From Sphingomonas telluris (GTDB lineage: Bacteria; Pseudomonadota; Alphaproteobacteria; Sphingomonadales; Sphingomonadaceae), in NCBI RefSeq assembly GCF_022568775.1, contig NZ_JAKZHW010000001.1, positions 1,116,001 to 1,180,000 on the forward strand: 64,000 bases of DNA, in the 5' to 3' direction. Under the pieces are notes generated by a model. It worked only from the letters and a program-made list of their open reading frames with translations, had not been told where the DNA came from and searched no databases. Position numbers and translations under genes: made by a program. This document shows positions 1-8,453 of the stretch, piece by piece (positions within the stretch are counted from its first letter, which is position 1; every line of letters starts with the position of its first letter).

Positions 1-1247
1 GCGTGCGCCGCCTCCTCAAGGCTCTCCGTCACGAAGCGCCCGGACCGAAAAGCACCGCCGACCGCCTCGGCGTGTCCGACCCGGCGCTCTACGCCTTCAA
101 GATCAACAATGGCGGGTCCGTCGGCCGGCTGGCCCTGGCCCGAGCGCTCGGCGGCAACATAGCCGAAGGTTCGGACCTGAAGGCGCGGGACGGCGAAGCG
201 TCGCGGCTAGGCGCCCTCTTTAAGGTGCAGGGCGAGAAGACGCAGAAGGTCACTGAGGCGCGCAATGGCGACATCGTCGCCGTCGCCAAGGTGGACAGCG
301 TTAAACCCGGCCAATGGCTGGGCAAGGGCACTCTGCCGCCGGAGGTCGAGGTTGAACTTCCCGCTCGGAACTGCGCACTCGCGATCCAGCCATCCGACCG
401 CAAGGACGACGTGAAGCTGTCAGGCGCGCTCCAGAAGCTGACGGAAGAGGACAGCGCGCTCATCCTCGAACATGACGAGGCGAACCACGAGCTCCGCCTT
501 CGGGGCGTGAACGACGAGCACCTCAAGACGACGCTCGCCAAGTTGAAGCGGCGTTACGGCGTCGAGGTCACGTCGCATCCGCCGGCGATCGGCTACCGGG
601 AATCGATCCGCAAAGCCGTCACGCACCAGCGCGGGCGCCACAAGAAGCAGACCGGCGGCCATGGCCAGTTCGGCGACGTCATCATCGACATCACGCCGCT
701 GCCCCGCGGTTCGGGCTTCGTCTTCGAGGAGAAGATCCACGGCGGAGCCATTCCAAAGCAGTGGATCCCGGCCGTGGAGGAAGGCGTCCGCGAGGCGATG
801 GATAAGGGCCCGCTCGGTTTCCAGGTCGTCGATGTGGCGGTGACCCTCGTGGACGGCAGCTATCATAGCGTCGACAGTTCCGAACTGGCGTTTCGCCTGG
901 CGGGTCGGCTCGCCATGCAGGAAGCACTCGCCGCAGCCCACCCGCACCTGCTCGAGCCGATGCACAAGCTTGGCGTCGTCTGTCCGTCGAGCGCGACCAG
1001 CCGCATCACTTCGGCGGTTGCCGGACGTCGTGGGCAGATGCTCGGCATGGCGCCGCGCGATGGCTGGGCCGGCTGGGACCGCATTGATGCCCTCATTCCG
1101 GAGGCCGAGCTCGACGGGCTCGAGGCAGAGCTTCGATCGCAGAGCCAAGGCCTCGCGACCTACGAGGCCGAGCTGGACCATCTGGCCGAACTCAACGGGC
1201 CGCTGGCGGACAAGGTGATCCAGCAGAAGGTGCCTGAACCCGCCTGA
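1..1247 (+). CDS. EF-G-like translational GTPase, C-terminal part (gene starts before the window)
   Basis: Only the last 414 or so residues are present; the GTP-binding domain and start codon lie upstream. The visible part has the domain II barrel (FKINNGG and VGRLALARAL, residues about 32-49), domain III, domain IV with the tip-loop sequence HGQFGD (about 220-225), and domain V ending in LGMAPRDGWAGWD and a helix resembling the EF-G C-terminus. Family knowledge: EF-G catalyses ribosomal translocation and recycling. The sequence is more divergent than I expect of the housekeeping copy, and no ribosomal protein genes are adjacent, so I read it as the EF-G-like paralogue that many alphaproteobacteria carry. 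Its specific role is not known to me. A perfect hairpin follows the stop codon. Confidence 0.9.
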   Translation, partial: VRRLLKALRHEAPGPKSTADRLGVSDPALYAFKINNGGSVGRLALARALGGNIAEGSDLKARDGEASRLGALFKVQGEKTQKVTEARNGDIVAVAKVDSVKPGQWLGKGTLPPEVEVELPARNCALAIQPSDRKDDVKLSGALQKLTEEDSALILEHDEANHELRLRGVNDEHLKTTLAKLKRRYGVEVTSHPPAIGYRESIRKAVTHQRGRHKKQTGGHGQFGDVIIDITPLPRGSGFVFEEKIHGGAIPKQWIPAVEEGVREAMDKGPLGFQVVDVAVTLVDGSYHSVDSSELAFRLAGRLAMQEALAAAHPHLLEPMHKLGVVCPSSATSRITSAVAGRRGQMLGMAPRDGWAGWDRIDALIPEAELDGLEAELRSQSQGLATYEAELDHLAELNGPLADKVIQQKVPEPA

Positions 1248-1279
1248 TCGGCTGTCCAAAAAGTCACGCGACAGCAGTT

Positions 1280-1303
1280 GCCGGCTCGCCTAGACGAGCC
1301 GGC
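1280..1303 (+). repeat. Perfect hairpin directly before the flippase start
   Basis: GCCGGCTCG (1280-1288) is followed by a six-base loop and the exact reverse complement CGAGCCGGC (1295-1303). The stem ends two bases before the flippase ATG at 1306, so it covers the place where a Shine-Dalgarno sequence should be. No T-tract follows. It could end EF-G transcription or hide the ribosome site of the next gene. Confidence 0.75.
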
Positions 1304-1305
1304 AC

Positions 1306-2610
1306 ATGAAGCATTGGTTCAAGGACGCGCACTTCCGATCGCTGCTGAAGAACAGCAGCTATCTCGCGATATCCAAAGTGATCGCTGCGCTTGCGGGCGT
1401 GGCGACACTGGCATTCGCTGGACGCGGATTGGGCGTCGTCCTGTTCGGGACCCTCATCCTCATCACCAGCTACGCGAAGGCCGCGAGCGGCATCAGCAAG
1501 TTCCAGTCGTGGCAGCTCATCGTCCGCTACGGCGGCAAGGCGCTGGCCGCTGGCGAACACGAGGACTTCAAGGCGTCCACGGGCTTCGCCTTTGCGCTCG
1601 ACGTGGTCAGCGGCATCGGCGGGATGATCGTCGCGGTGATGCTCCTGCCGTTCATCGGCAAATGGGTCGGCATCCCCGAGCAATATCTGTGGCTGGGCAT
1701 GCTTTACTGCACCCTGCTTCCGACGATGGGTGCGGCGACACCCGTCGGAGTGTTGCGGTCGCTGGACCGGTTCGACCTCATCAGCTGGCAGGGCAGCAGC
1801 TACCCGATCGCCCGCGCCATCCTTGCCTCGATCGCTTTCTTCTCGAACGCACCGTTCGAAGCCTATGTCGCGATCTGGTGGGTCACGGATCTCGGCGGCG
1901 ACATGTTCCTGTGGTTCCTGGCCGTCCGAGAGCTGCGCCGGCGCGGATTGATGCAGGGCATTCGCCCAACCTTGCGGCCGACTACACTTCCGGGCGCCTG
2001 GCGGTTCGCGATTCACGTGAACCTGACGTCCAGCCTCATTGCGGCATGGGGACCAATCGCGCGTCTCGTCGTCGGCGGACTCCTCGGGCCGAGCGGAGCA
2101 GCGCTGTTCCGTGTCGCATCGAGCCTTGCGGATAGCGCTCAAAAGCCCGCTGAATTCCTTGCCCGAGCTTTTTATCCGGAGATCGTCCGCATGGACGTCC
2201 GCACGAAGCAGCCGTGGAAGCTTATGCTGAGAAGTGCCGTGATGGCCGGCATGATCGCGCTGACCGCGGTCCTCCTGCTGCTGGTCGGCGGCAAGCCGCT
2301 CGTGCACCTGCTGTTCGGAAAGCAGTTCCTCGGTGCCTATCCGATCCTGATGGTGCTGATCATCGCGCCGGTGATCGGCATCTTCAGTTTCCCGCTGCCG
2401 TCGATGCTTTACGCGCTCGACCGTCCGGATGCGCCGCTCAAGGCGCGGTTGGTCGGAACGATCGTCTATTTCGCTTTGATCGCTCCACTCTGCGCCCGCT
2501 TTGGAGTGATGGGTGCCGCTGCTGCGTTCGTCAGCGCCTACGCGACCATGTTCGTGGTGCTCGCGCTCCAGGTCCGCGCAGAATACAAGCGGGTGCGCGC
2601 GAAGGCCTGA
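1306..2610 (+). CDS. Oligosaccharide flippase, Wzx/MATE-like membrane protein
   Basis: A 434-residue, strongly hydrophobic protein with about twelve predicted membrane segments and the N-terminal pattern LLKNSSYLAISKVIAALAG typical of polysaccharide flippases. Family members move undecaprenyl-linked sugar units across the inner membrane during capsule, O-antigen or exopolysaccharide assembly. Late landmarks are LFGKQFLGAYPILMVL and an ALDRPDAPLKARLVG loop. The start is the first ATG after the hairpin at 1280-1303 and has no clear Shine-Dalgarno. Its stop overlaps the start of the ELM1-family gene by one base, so the two are probably translated together. The substrate cannot be inferred from sequence; the KDO operon next door fits an envelope-glycan role. 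Confidence 0.85.
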   Translation: MKHWFKDAHFRSLLKNSSYLAISKVIAALAGVATLAFAGRGLGVVLFGTLILITSYAKAASGISKFQSWQLIVRYGGKALAAGEHEDFKASTGFAFALDVVSGIGGMIVAVMLLPFIGKWVGIPEQYLWLGMLYCTLLPTMGAATPVGVLRSLDRFDLISWQGSSYPIARAILASIAFFSNAPFEAYVAIWWVTDLGGDMFLWFLAVRELRRRGLMQGIRPTLRPTTLPGAWRFAIHVNLTSSLIAAWGPIARLVVGGLLGPSGAALFRVASSLADSAQKPAEFLARAFYPEIVRMDVRTKQPWKLMLRSAVMAGMIALTAVLLLLVGGKPLVHLLFGKQFLGAYPILMVLIIAPVIGIFSFPLPSMLYALDRPDAPLKARLVGTIVYFALIAPLCARFGVMGAAAAFVSAYATMFVVLALQVRAEYKRVRAKA

Positions 2611-3599
2611 TGAGCAGCCAGATGCCGCGCATTTGGGTCCTGCTCGGCCAGAGACGCGGCGACAACAACCAGCTGCTCGCGCTTGCGGAAGCGCTGAAGA
2701 CGCCGTTCGAGACGCGGACGCTGAAGTATCGGCTTTCGTGGGGCTTGCTACTCCGGCTCTTTCCGCAGCGGCCGACACTCGTGACAAGCGAGTCCCGCGG
2801 CCATCTCCGGCCTCCCTGGCCGGACGTCGTAATCGGCATCGGACGCCGCAGCGTGGCGGTTGCTCGGTGGATCAAGCGGATGAGCGGCGGCCGCACGAAG
2901 CTCGTACGCGTCGGCAATCCTAGAACGAGTTCGGGACTCTTCGACCTTGTCATCACAACGCCGCAATATCCGGTGCCGCCGGCGCCAAGCGTGCTCAAGC
3001 TGCCGCTGTCGATGGACAGGCACAGCTCTCCGCCGAAGCTGACGGACTCTGAGCGAGCATGGCTCGAAGAGCTCCCTCGGCCGCACCTGCTCGTGTCGGT
3101 GGGTGGGAGGACCCGCTACTGGCATTTGCCCGAGGCGCAAATCGTGGGCGCGGTCGAACGCTTGGCGCAGCGCGCCACAGCTTCCGGCGGGTCACTGATC
3201 GTGGCGAGTAGCCCACGCACGACCACGGAGATTACCGCAGCAATCCAGCGCGCACTCGCCAATCGCCCGGACTGCAAACTCATATCTGACGAAAGCCTGC
3301 GCTACCCTGTGCTGCTAGACGACGCGGACGAGCATTTCGTCACGGGCGACAGCGTCTCCATGATTTCCGAAGCGATCGTGACTGGAAAGCCCGTGGGCCT
3401 GATCCCCGTCGAGCTGGATGCCGAAGGCCGCAAGGCGCTGGGCTCCGAGGGCCTTTCCAGCTCCGTGCGCGACGTTCGTCGCGTCTGGGCAGAGCTTCAG
3501 ACAAATGGCCTTCTCGGGACGATCGACGAGCCCATCGCCGGCAAGATCGCGGACCCTGTGAGGACCGCGGCGGAGGCGGTCGGTGCACTTCTGGACTAG
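2610..3599 (+). CDS. ELM1-family protein (DUF1022)
   Basis: A 329-residue protein with the family hallmarks: [21 protein letters not shown] at the N-terminus, VVIGIGRRS near residue 75, and a second half with [27 protein letters not shown] and [14 protein letters not shown]. The family takes its name from a plant mitochondrial fission factor, but bacterial members look like GT-B-fold glycosyltransferases and often sit with envelope-glycan genes; the reaction is unknown. The start overlaps the flippase stop (ATGA at 2610). The TAG stop lies in a CTAG that is also the kdsA stop on the other strand. The context suggests a partner of the flippase, which is inference. Confidence 0.85.
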   Translation: MSSQMPRIWVLLGQRRGDNNQLLALAEALKTPFETRTLKYRLSWGLLLRLFPQRPTLVTSESRGHLRPPWPDVVIGIGRRSVAVARWIKRMSGGRTKLVRVGNPRTSSGLFDLVITTPQYPVPPAPSVLKLPLSMDRHSSPPKLTDSERAWLEELPRPHLLVSVGGRTRYWHLPEAQIVGAVERLAQRATASGGSLIVASSPRTTTEITAAIQRALANRPDCKLISDESLRYPVLLDDADEHFVTGDSVSMISEAIVTGKPVGLIPVELDAEGRKALGSEGLSSSVRDVRRVWAELQTNGLLGTIDEPIAGKIADPVRTAAEAVGALLD

Positions 3600-4447
3600 A
3601 GCGACATTTCCTCGAAGCCGTCCTGCTTCACGGTGCGGTCGATGTCCACGAGCGTCGTCAACAGGCTCTCCATCCGGTCGAGAGGCCATGCGTTGGGCCC
3701 ATCCGACTTGGCGTTCGCGGGATCGGGGTGCGTTTCCATGAACAGGCCGGAAATGCCCGCCGCCACTGCAGCGCGAGCGAGCACCGGCACGAACTCCCGC
3801 TGACCGCCCGAGCTGGTGCCCTGCCCGCCCGGAAGCTGGACCGAGTGCGTGGCGTCGAACACAACGGGGCAGCCGGTCTCGCGCATGATCGACAGGCTGC
3901 GCATGTCGGACACGAGGTTGTTGTAGCCGAACGAGACGCCGCGCTCGCAGACCATGATCGTGTCTTCGTTGACGCCCGCCGCCTGGGCAGCGCTCCGTGC
4001 CTTGTCCACGACATTGACCATGTCGTGCGGCGCCATGAACTGCGCCTTCTTGATGTTCACCGGCTTGCCCGACGCGGCCACCGCGTGGATGAAATCCGTC
4101 TGCCGCGCCAGGAACGCCGGGGTCTGCAGCATGTCGACGGCCTGCGACACCGGCTCGATCTGCGGAATGTCGTGGACATCGGTCAGCACCGGCACACCGA
4201 TCTTCTCGCGGACGTTGGCGAGGATCCGGAGCCCCTCATCCATGCCGGGACCGCGGAAGCTTTTGTCGGAGGAGCGGTTTGCCTTGTCGAAGCTCGACTT
4301 GAAGACGAACAGGATGCCGAGCTTGTCGGCGATGGTCTTCAGGCGCTCCGCGACGCTGAGCTGAAGCTCCTCGCTTTCGACCACGCACGGGCCGGCGATA
4401 AGGAAGAAGGGCTGGTCGAGCCCGATGTCACGTCCGAACAATTGCAT
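3596..4447 (-). CDS. kdsA: 3-deoxy-8-phosphooctulonate synthase (KDO-8-P synthase)
   Basis: A 283-residue protein, the usual KdsA length. It condenses phosphoenolpyruvate and arabinose-5-phosphate to KDO-8-phosphate in the cytoplasm. Family signatures seen are [15 protein letters not shown] near the N-terminus, [52 protein letters not shown] and [13 protein letters not shown]. The open frame extends 18 codons further upstream, but the ATG at 4447 gives the canonical N-terminus [10 protein letters not shown]. It is the last gene of a four-gene minus-strand operon, after the HAD hydrolase. Its TAG stop is read from the same CTAG as the converging ELM1-family gene. Confidence 0.96.
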   Translation of the reverse strand: MQLFGRDIGLDQPFFLIAGPCVVESEELQLSVAERLKTIADKLGILFVFKSSFDKANRSSDKSFRGPGMDEGLRILANVREKIGVPVLTDVHDIPQIEPVSQAVDMLQTPAFLARQTDFIHAVAASGKPVNIKKAQFMAPHDMVNVVDKARSAAQAAGVNEDTIMVCERGVSFGYNNLVSDMRSLSIMRETGCPVVFDATHSVQLPGGQGTSSGGQREFVPVLARAAVAAGISGLFMETHPDPANAKSDGPNAWPLDRMESLLTTLVDIDRTVKQDGFEEMSL

Positions 4448-4457
4448 GCGCGCGCCT

Positions 4458-5258
4458 TTAGCGAAGGGAGTCGACGACCGCCACCGGGTGCCAGTCGCCA
4501 AGCCCGTTTTGTGAGCCGAAATCAGGCGGAAACGGCTCGCCCGCGTGAATTCCGCCGGTCACGAAGACCGTGTCGAACCCCATTCTTGCACCGCCAAGGA
4601 CGTCGGTCTGGAGGCCGTCGCCGATGGCCAAGACCTCGCTTGCGGGCGGATTTCCGCCCAGTGAAAGCGCGTGACGGTAAATCGCCGGGAAAGGCTTGCC
4701 GTACCATTCCACGCGGCCGCCCAGGCCGAGATAGATGTCGGCCAGCGCGCCAGCGCACGGCTCGGTCATGCCGCCGCGCACGACGACCCGGTCGGGGTTG
4801 AGGCAGTGCAGGAGGACGCCGCGGTCTGCGAGTTCTTCGAGCTGCGTCCGATAGTCCTCGACATGCCTGCGCTCGTCGTCGAGGCCGGTGCAGGCGATCT
4901 CTGTGAAGCCGTCTTCGACCAGGATCAATCCCCTGCCCTCGAATATCTCGCGGTCCGACCGCGTCCCGATGAAGCCGGCTGGACTGCCCACCGTCTTCAG
5001 CACCGCGATCCCAGCTTCACCGCTCGTCGCAATGCCGTCCCACGCCGCTCCCGGGAGGCCAATCCGTCCGAGCTGTTCCTTCACGGCGTCGGCCGTTCGC
5101 GGAGCATTGGTGATGAGCACGACTGTGCGGCTCTGCTCGCGCCATTGGAGCAGCCGATCCGCCGAACCAGGGTAGAGCTCGACACCGTCATGGACGACGC
5201 CCCAGATATCGCAGAGGATCAGCCGGTAGCGCTCGGGAAGCGCGTCGAAGAAGCTCAT
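4458..5258 (-). CDS. HAD-IIA hydrolase inside the KDO operon
   Basis: A 266-residue member of the HAD-IIA group, in the subfamily I know as TIGR01459. Motif I is [10 protein letters not shown] (the nucleophile Asp is the D of DIW), motif II is LITNAPRT, the lysine motif is [10 protein letters not shown], and motif III is [13 protein letters not shown]. The second Asp usual in HAD phosphatases is Trp here, as in this subfamily generally. It sits between kdsB and kdsA, overlapping the kdsB stop by ATGA, and no canonical kdsC is in the window. Inference: it may supply the KDO-8-phosphate phosphatase step, although the Trp substitution argues for caution. Function is otherwise unassigned. Confidence 0.9.
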   Translation of the reverse strand: MSFFDALPERYRLILCDIWGVVHDGVELYPGSADRLLQWREQSRTVVLITNAPRTADAVKEQLGRIGLPGAAWDGIATSGEAGIAVLKTVGSPAGFIGTRSDREIFEGRGLILVEDGFTEIACTGLDDERRHVEDYRTQLEELADRGVLLHCLNPDRVVVRGGMTEPCAGALADIYLGLGGRVEWYGKPFPAIYRHALSLGGNPPASEVLAIGDGLQTDVLGGARMGFDTVFVTGGIHAGEPFPPDFGSQNGLGDWHPVAVVDSLR

Positions 5259-6052
5259 TCGAGACCTGAATCGATCAGAGCCTGCTCGATCGGCTCGACA
5301 TCCTCGGGATTGTTGAGTTCGCGCATCGCGAACGGCGGCGTTTCGACGTCTACGACGGCCATCGGCACTCCAGCTACGAGAAACCGAAGCTGCTCCAGGC
5401 CCTCGAGCGTCTCCAACTCGCTGGCCGGGGTGGCGACGTAGCGCTCCAGCGCCTCCGGGCGATACGCATAGACGCCGACGTGGAGCCGCACTGGCGACAT
5501 GCGCTCATCCAGCGCATGCTTGGGCAGATAGGGGATCAGCCGCTTCGAGAAATAGAGTGCATAACCCTGCGCGTCCGTCACCACGCTCGTGCCTCCGACC
5601 CGGCCGGCCGCTTCCTCGGCCTGCAGCACGCGCACTTCGTCGCTGCGAAGGCGCATTGCGGGCGTCGCGACCAGCGCATCGCTGTCGTCGCGCATACGCG
5701 CGATCAGCGCCTCCACGAAACCCGGGGGCGTCAGCAGCGCATCTCCCTGGAAATTGATCACCAGGTCCGGATCGTGAAGCGATGCGAGCGCCTCAGCGCA
5801 GCGCTCCGTGCCGTTGCGGCACTCCGGCGATGTCATGATCACACCGACGCCGAACTTGGTGCACGCATCTGCAATCCGCTCGTCGTCGGTCGTCACGTAG
5901 ACACCGGACACGCCGGACACCTTGAGAGCCGCCTCGACGCTCCTCTGAATGAGAGGCTTGGCGGCTCCGCCCGCTCCCTTCAGTTCGACGAGCGGCTTGC
6001 CGGGGTAGCGCGACGATGCATAGCGCGCCGGGATCAGGATGACCGTGTTCAT
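5255..6052 (-). CDS. kdsB: CMP-KDO synthetase (3-deoxy-manno-octulosonate cytidylyltransferase)
   Basis: A 265-residue cytidylyltransferase that activates KDO with CTP to CMP-KDO. It has IPARYASSRYPGKPL at the N-terminus, VYVTTDDERI, RNGTERCAEAL, LVINFQGDALLTPP, GYALYFSKRLIPYL, LHVGVYAYRPEAL and LETLEGLEQLRFL. The sugar-binding segment that reads QGDEP in enterobacterial enzymes is QGDAL here, so it is a variant form. I chose the ATG at 6052 because it overlaps the kdsD stop as ATGA; a second ATG five codons upstream is possible. The stop overlaps the HAD hydrolase start in the same way, which points to translational coupling through the operon. Confidence 0.92.
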   Translation of the reverse strand: MNTVILIPARYASSRYPGKPLVELKGAGGAAKPLIQRSVEAALKVSGVSGVYVTTDDERIADACTKFGVGVIMTSPECRNGTERCAEALASLHDPDLVINFQGDALLTPPGFVEALIARMRDDSDALVATPAMRLRSDEVRVLQAEEAAGRVGGTSVVTDAQGYALYFSKRLIPYLPKHALDERMSPVRLHVGVYAYRPEALERYVATPASELETLEGLEQLRFLVAGVPMAVVDVETPPFAMRELNNPEDVEPIEQALIDSGLE

Positions 6053-7035
6053 CGTGCCGCCGGACAATCGTGGATGTGAAGAACGCCGACCGGCCGCTTA
6101 CGCCCTTCGCTCTCGTCGACCACGAACAGGGCTGTAATCCGATACTGCTCGAAGAGGTGCAGCGCGTCGTCGACCAGCGCGTCCTGCGGGACGGTTTTCG
6201 GATCGGGAGTCATGAACTCGCGAGCGATGTGCTCGAGACCCTCTTCCATGTGCCGGCGGAGGTCTCCGTCGGTGATCACGCCAACGAGAAAGCCGTCCGC
6301 ATCCGTCACGCCGACTAGTCCAAGCCTTTTCTCGCTCATCACGACGATGACATCGTGCATCGAGCTGTCGGCGCCCGTGAGCGGAGTATCCCGTCCGGCG
6401 TGCATGAGGCGCTTCACCGGCTTGAGCCGTGCACCGAGCGACCCGCCCGGATGGAGCCGGCCGAAGTCTGTCCGAGTGAAGCCCTTGAGGTGCATCACCG
6501 TCATGGCGAGCGCATCGCCGAGCGCCAGGGTCATCGTCGTCGACGTAGTCGGAGCGACCGATTCCGGACCGACTTCCTTCCACTCGGGAAGTACGAGCGG
6601 AGCCGTGGCTGCGGTGGCCAGCATCGACTGGGCATTGCCGGTGATCGCAATCATCGGGATGCCGATCGCATCGAAATGGTCGATGACCGGCTCCAGCTCC
6701 GACGTCTCGCCGCTCTGCGAAATGAGGATCGCGACGTCCCCTTTAGCTGCCATGCCGAGATCGCCGTGGATTGCTTCCGCCAGGTGCAGGAACGTGGCGG
6801 TCGTGCCGGTCGACGCGAAGGTCGCCGCGATCTTGCGCCCGACATGACCAGACTTGCCGAGCCCGCTGACGATAAGCTTGCCGCCGCAGTTGCGGATCAG
6901 GTCCACAGCGCGCTCGAACTGCTCGCCAAGACTGTCGGCAAGGGCATCGAGCGCGCGCGCCTCGTCGTGCAGGACGTGGCGGCCGAAATCGAGAATCCCT
7001 TCGGTCGAACCGCTTTGTGACAACGCGTCATTCAT
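6049..7035 (-). CDS. kdsD: Arabinose-5-phosphate isomerase (KdsD/KpsF type)
   Basis: A 328-residue protein with an N-terminal SIS sugar-isomerase domain (GKLIVSGLGKSGHVGRKIA, LHLAEAIHGDLGM, ILISQSGETSELEP, TRTDFGRLHPGG) and two C-terminal CBS domains (VKRLMHAGRDTPLTG, VGVTDADGFLVGVITDGDLRR, FMTPDPKTVPQDA). It converts ribulose-5-phosphate to arabinose-5-phosphate, the first committed step toward KDO. The start at 7035 gives the normal family N-terminus; the open frame runs 30 codons further without support. It is the first gene of the KDO operon, divergent from the symporter, and its stop overlaps kdsB. The CBS pair may bind a regulatory ligand, as in the family generally. Confidence 0.94.
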   Translation of the reverse strand: MNDALSQSGSTEGILDFGRHVLHDEARALDALADSLGEQFERAVDLIRNCGGKLIVSGLGKSGHVGRKIAATFASTGTTATFLHLAEAIHGDLGMAAKGDVAILISQSGETSELEPVIDHFDAIGIPMIAITGNAQSMLATAATAPLVLPEWKEVGPESVAPTTSTTMTLALGDALAMTVMHLKGFTRTDFGRLHPGGSLGARLKPVKRLMHAGRDTPLTGADSSMHDVIVVMSEKRLGLVGVTDADGFLVGVITDGDLRRHMEEGLEHIAREFMTPDPKTVPQDALVDDALHLFEQYRITALFVVDESEGRKRPVGVLHIHDCPAAR

Positions 7036-7136
7036 GTCGCCGCACCTAGCCAGCGCAGAAGCGGCTGTGAAGCCGAGCGCTTGACGAACTGCGGCCCAGC
7101 AGCTTGGGTCCACGACGCCGTCCAAGGGGAGAGTGT

Positions 7137-8453
7137 GTGGCGAAGAAATTGACTCGGTTCATCCTGCTGGCGCTCCTGCTCGGCGTGATTGCCGGCTGGG
7201 CGATCAACGCCGCCATCGACGACGGCAGCCTGCAAAGCGCCGAGCAGCTGAAGCAGATCGCCGATTACCTCAGCATCGTCACAGCGCTGTTCCTGCGATT
7301 GATCAAGATGATCATCGCTCCGCTCGTTTTCTCAACCCTGGTCGCGGGCATCGCCCACATGGGCGACATCGCCGCGCTCGGCCGCGTCGGGCTGCGTTCG
7401 GTCACATGGTTCATCTTGGCGAGCCTCGTCTCGCTAACGCTTGGCCTAATACTCGTGAACCTGCTCCAGCCTGGCGTCGGGCTGAACCTGCCGCTGCCGC
7501 CGGCCACTGCCGCAAGCGGGGTCGAGACTGCCGCCTTCAACCTCAAGGATTTCGTCACCCACCTCGTGCCGGCTTCGATCTTCGAGGCGATGAGCACGAA
7601 CGAGATCCTGCCCATCGTCATCTTCTCGATCTTCTTCGGCGTGGCCCTCACAGCCGTCGGCGATGCCGGAAAGCCGATCGTTCGCGGCGTCGAAGCGCTG
7701 GTGAAAGTGATGCTGCAGGTCACCGATTACGTGATGCGGTTCGCGCCCTTCGCGGTCTTCACGGCAGTGACCAGCTCGATTGCCGAAAAAGGCCCGGAGA
7801 TCCTGATTACCTTCGGCAAGTTCGTCGGCAGCTTCTATCTCGGCCTGGCGATCCTGTGGGCACTGTTAATCGCCGCCGCCTTCGTCATCGTCGGCCCGCG
7901 GGTCAAGCATCTCGTTCGCTACATTCGCGACCCGATCGTCCTCGCCTTCTCCACCGCGTCGAGCGAGGCCGCTTACCCGCGCACTTTGGAAGCGCTCGAC
8001 CGGTTCGGCGTTCCCCCGCGCATTGCGAGTTTCGTCCTGCCCTTGGGCTATTCGTTCAATCTCGACGGATCGATGATGTACATGACCTTCGCGACGATCT
8101 TCATCGCGCAGGCCTATGGCATCGACCTGACCATCGGCCAGGAAATCACCATGCTTCTGGTGCTGATGATCACTTCCAAGGGCATGGCGGGCGTTCCGCG
8201 CGCCAGCCTCGTCGTGATCGCGGCGACCATGTCGATGTTCAAGATCCCGGAAGCTGGCCTGCTGCTGATCCTTGCGGTCGACCATTTCCTCGACATGGGC
8301 CGTTCGGCGACGAACGTGGTCGGCAATGCGGTCGCGTCAGCAGTCGTCGCCAAGTGGGAGGGCGATCTCGATCCGGAGGCGCCCGCCGACATCGAGCCGC
8401 CGCACGCGCCGTCCCACGTGGCTCGTACCGCCCCGATCGACGATCACTTCTAG
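7137..8453 (+). CDS. Dicarboxylate/amino acid:cation symporter (DAACS family)
   Basis: A 438-residue inner-membrane carrier with the family layout: hydrophobic helices, the LFLRLIKMIIAPLVFSTLV segment, the serine-rich hairpin FSTASSEAAYPRTLEAL, the substrate motif PLGYSFNLDGSMMYMTFATI, TSKGMAGVPRASLVVI and the late VDHFLDMGRSATNVVGNAVA. Such proteins couple uptake of C4-dicarboxylates, glutamate or aspartate to H+ or Na+; which substrate is used here cannot be told. I place the start at the GTG at 7137, preceded by AAGGGGA at 7124-7130; this gives the normal N-terminus KKLTRFILLALLLG. The TAG stop shares a CTAG with the converging methyltransferase gene. Confidence 0.93.
   Translation: MAKKLTRFILLALLLGVIAGWAINAAIDDGSLQSAEQLKQIADYLSIVTALFLRLIKMIIAPLVFSTLVAGIAHMGDIAALGRVGLRSVTWFILASLVSLTLGLILVNLLQPGVGLNLPLPPATAASGVETAAFNLKDFVTHLVPASIFEAMSTNEILPIVIFSIFFGVALTAVGDAGKPIVRGVEALVKVMLQVTDYVMRFAPFAVFTAVTSSIAEKGPEILITFGKFVGSFYLGLAILWALLIAAAFVIVGPRVKHLVRYIRDPIVLAFSTASSEAAYPRTLEALDRFGVPPRIASFVLPLGYSFNLDGSMMYMTFATIFIAQAYGIDLTIGQEITMLLVLMITSKGMAGVPRASLVVIAATMSMFKIPEAGLLLILAVDHFLDMGRSATNVVGNAVASAVVAKWEGDLDPEAPADIEPPHAPSHVARTAPIDDHF

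Noticed and set aside
1264..2787. A 507-codon open frame antisense to the flippase and start of the ELM1 gene
   Set aside because: His/Arg/Asp-rich sequence with no family signature, opposite two recognisable genes. It is a by-product of high GC content.
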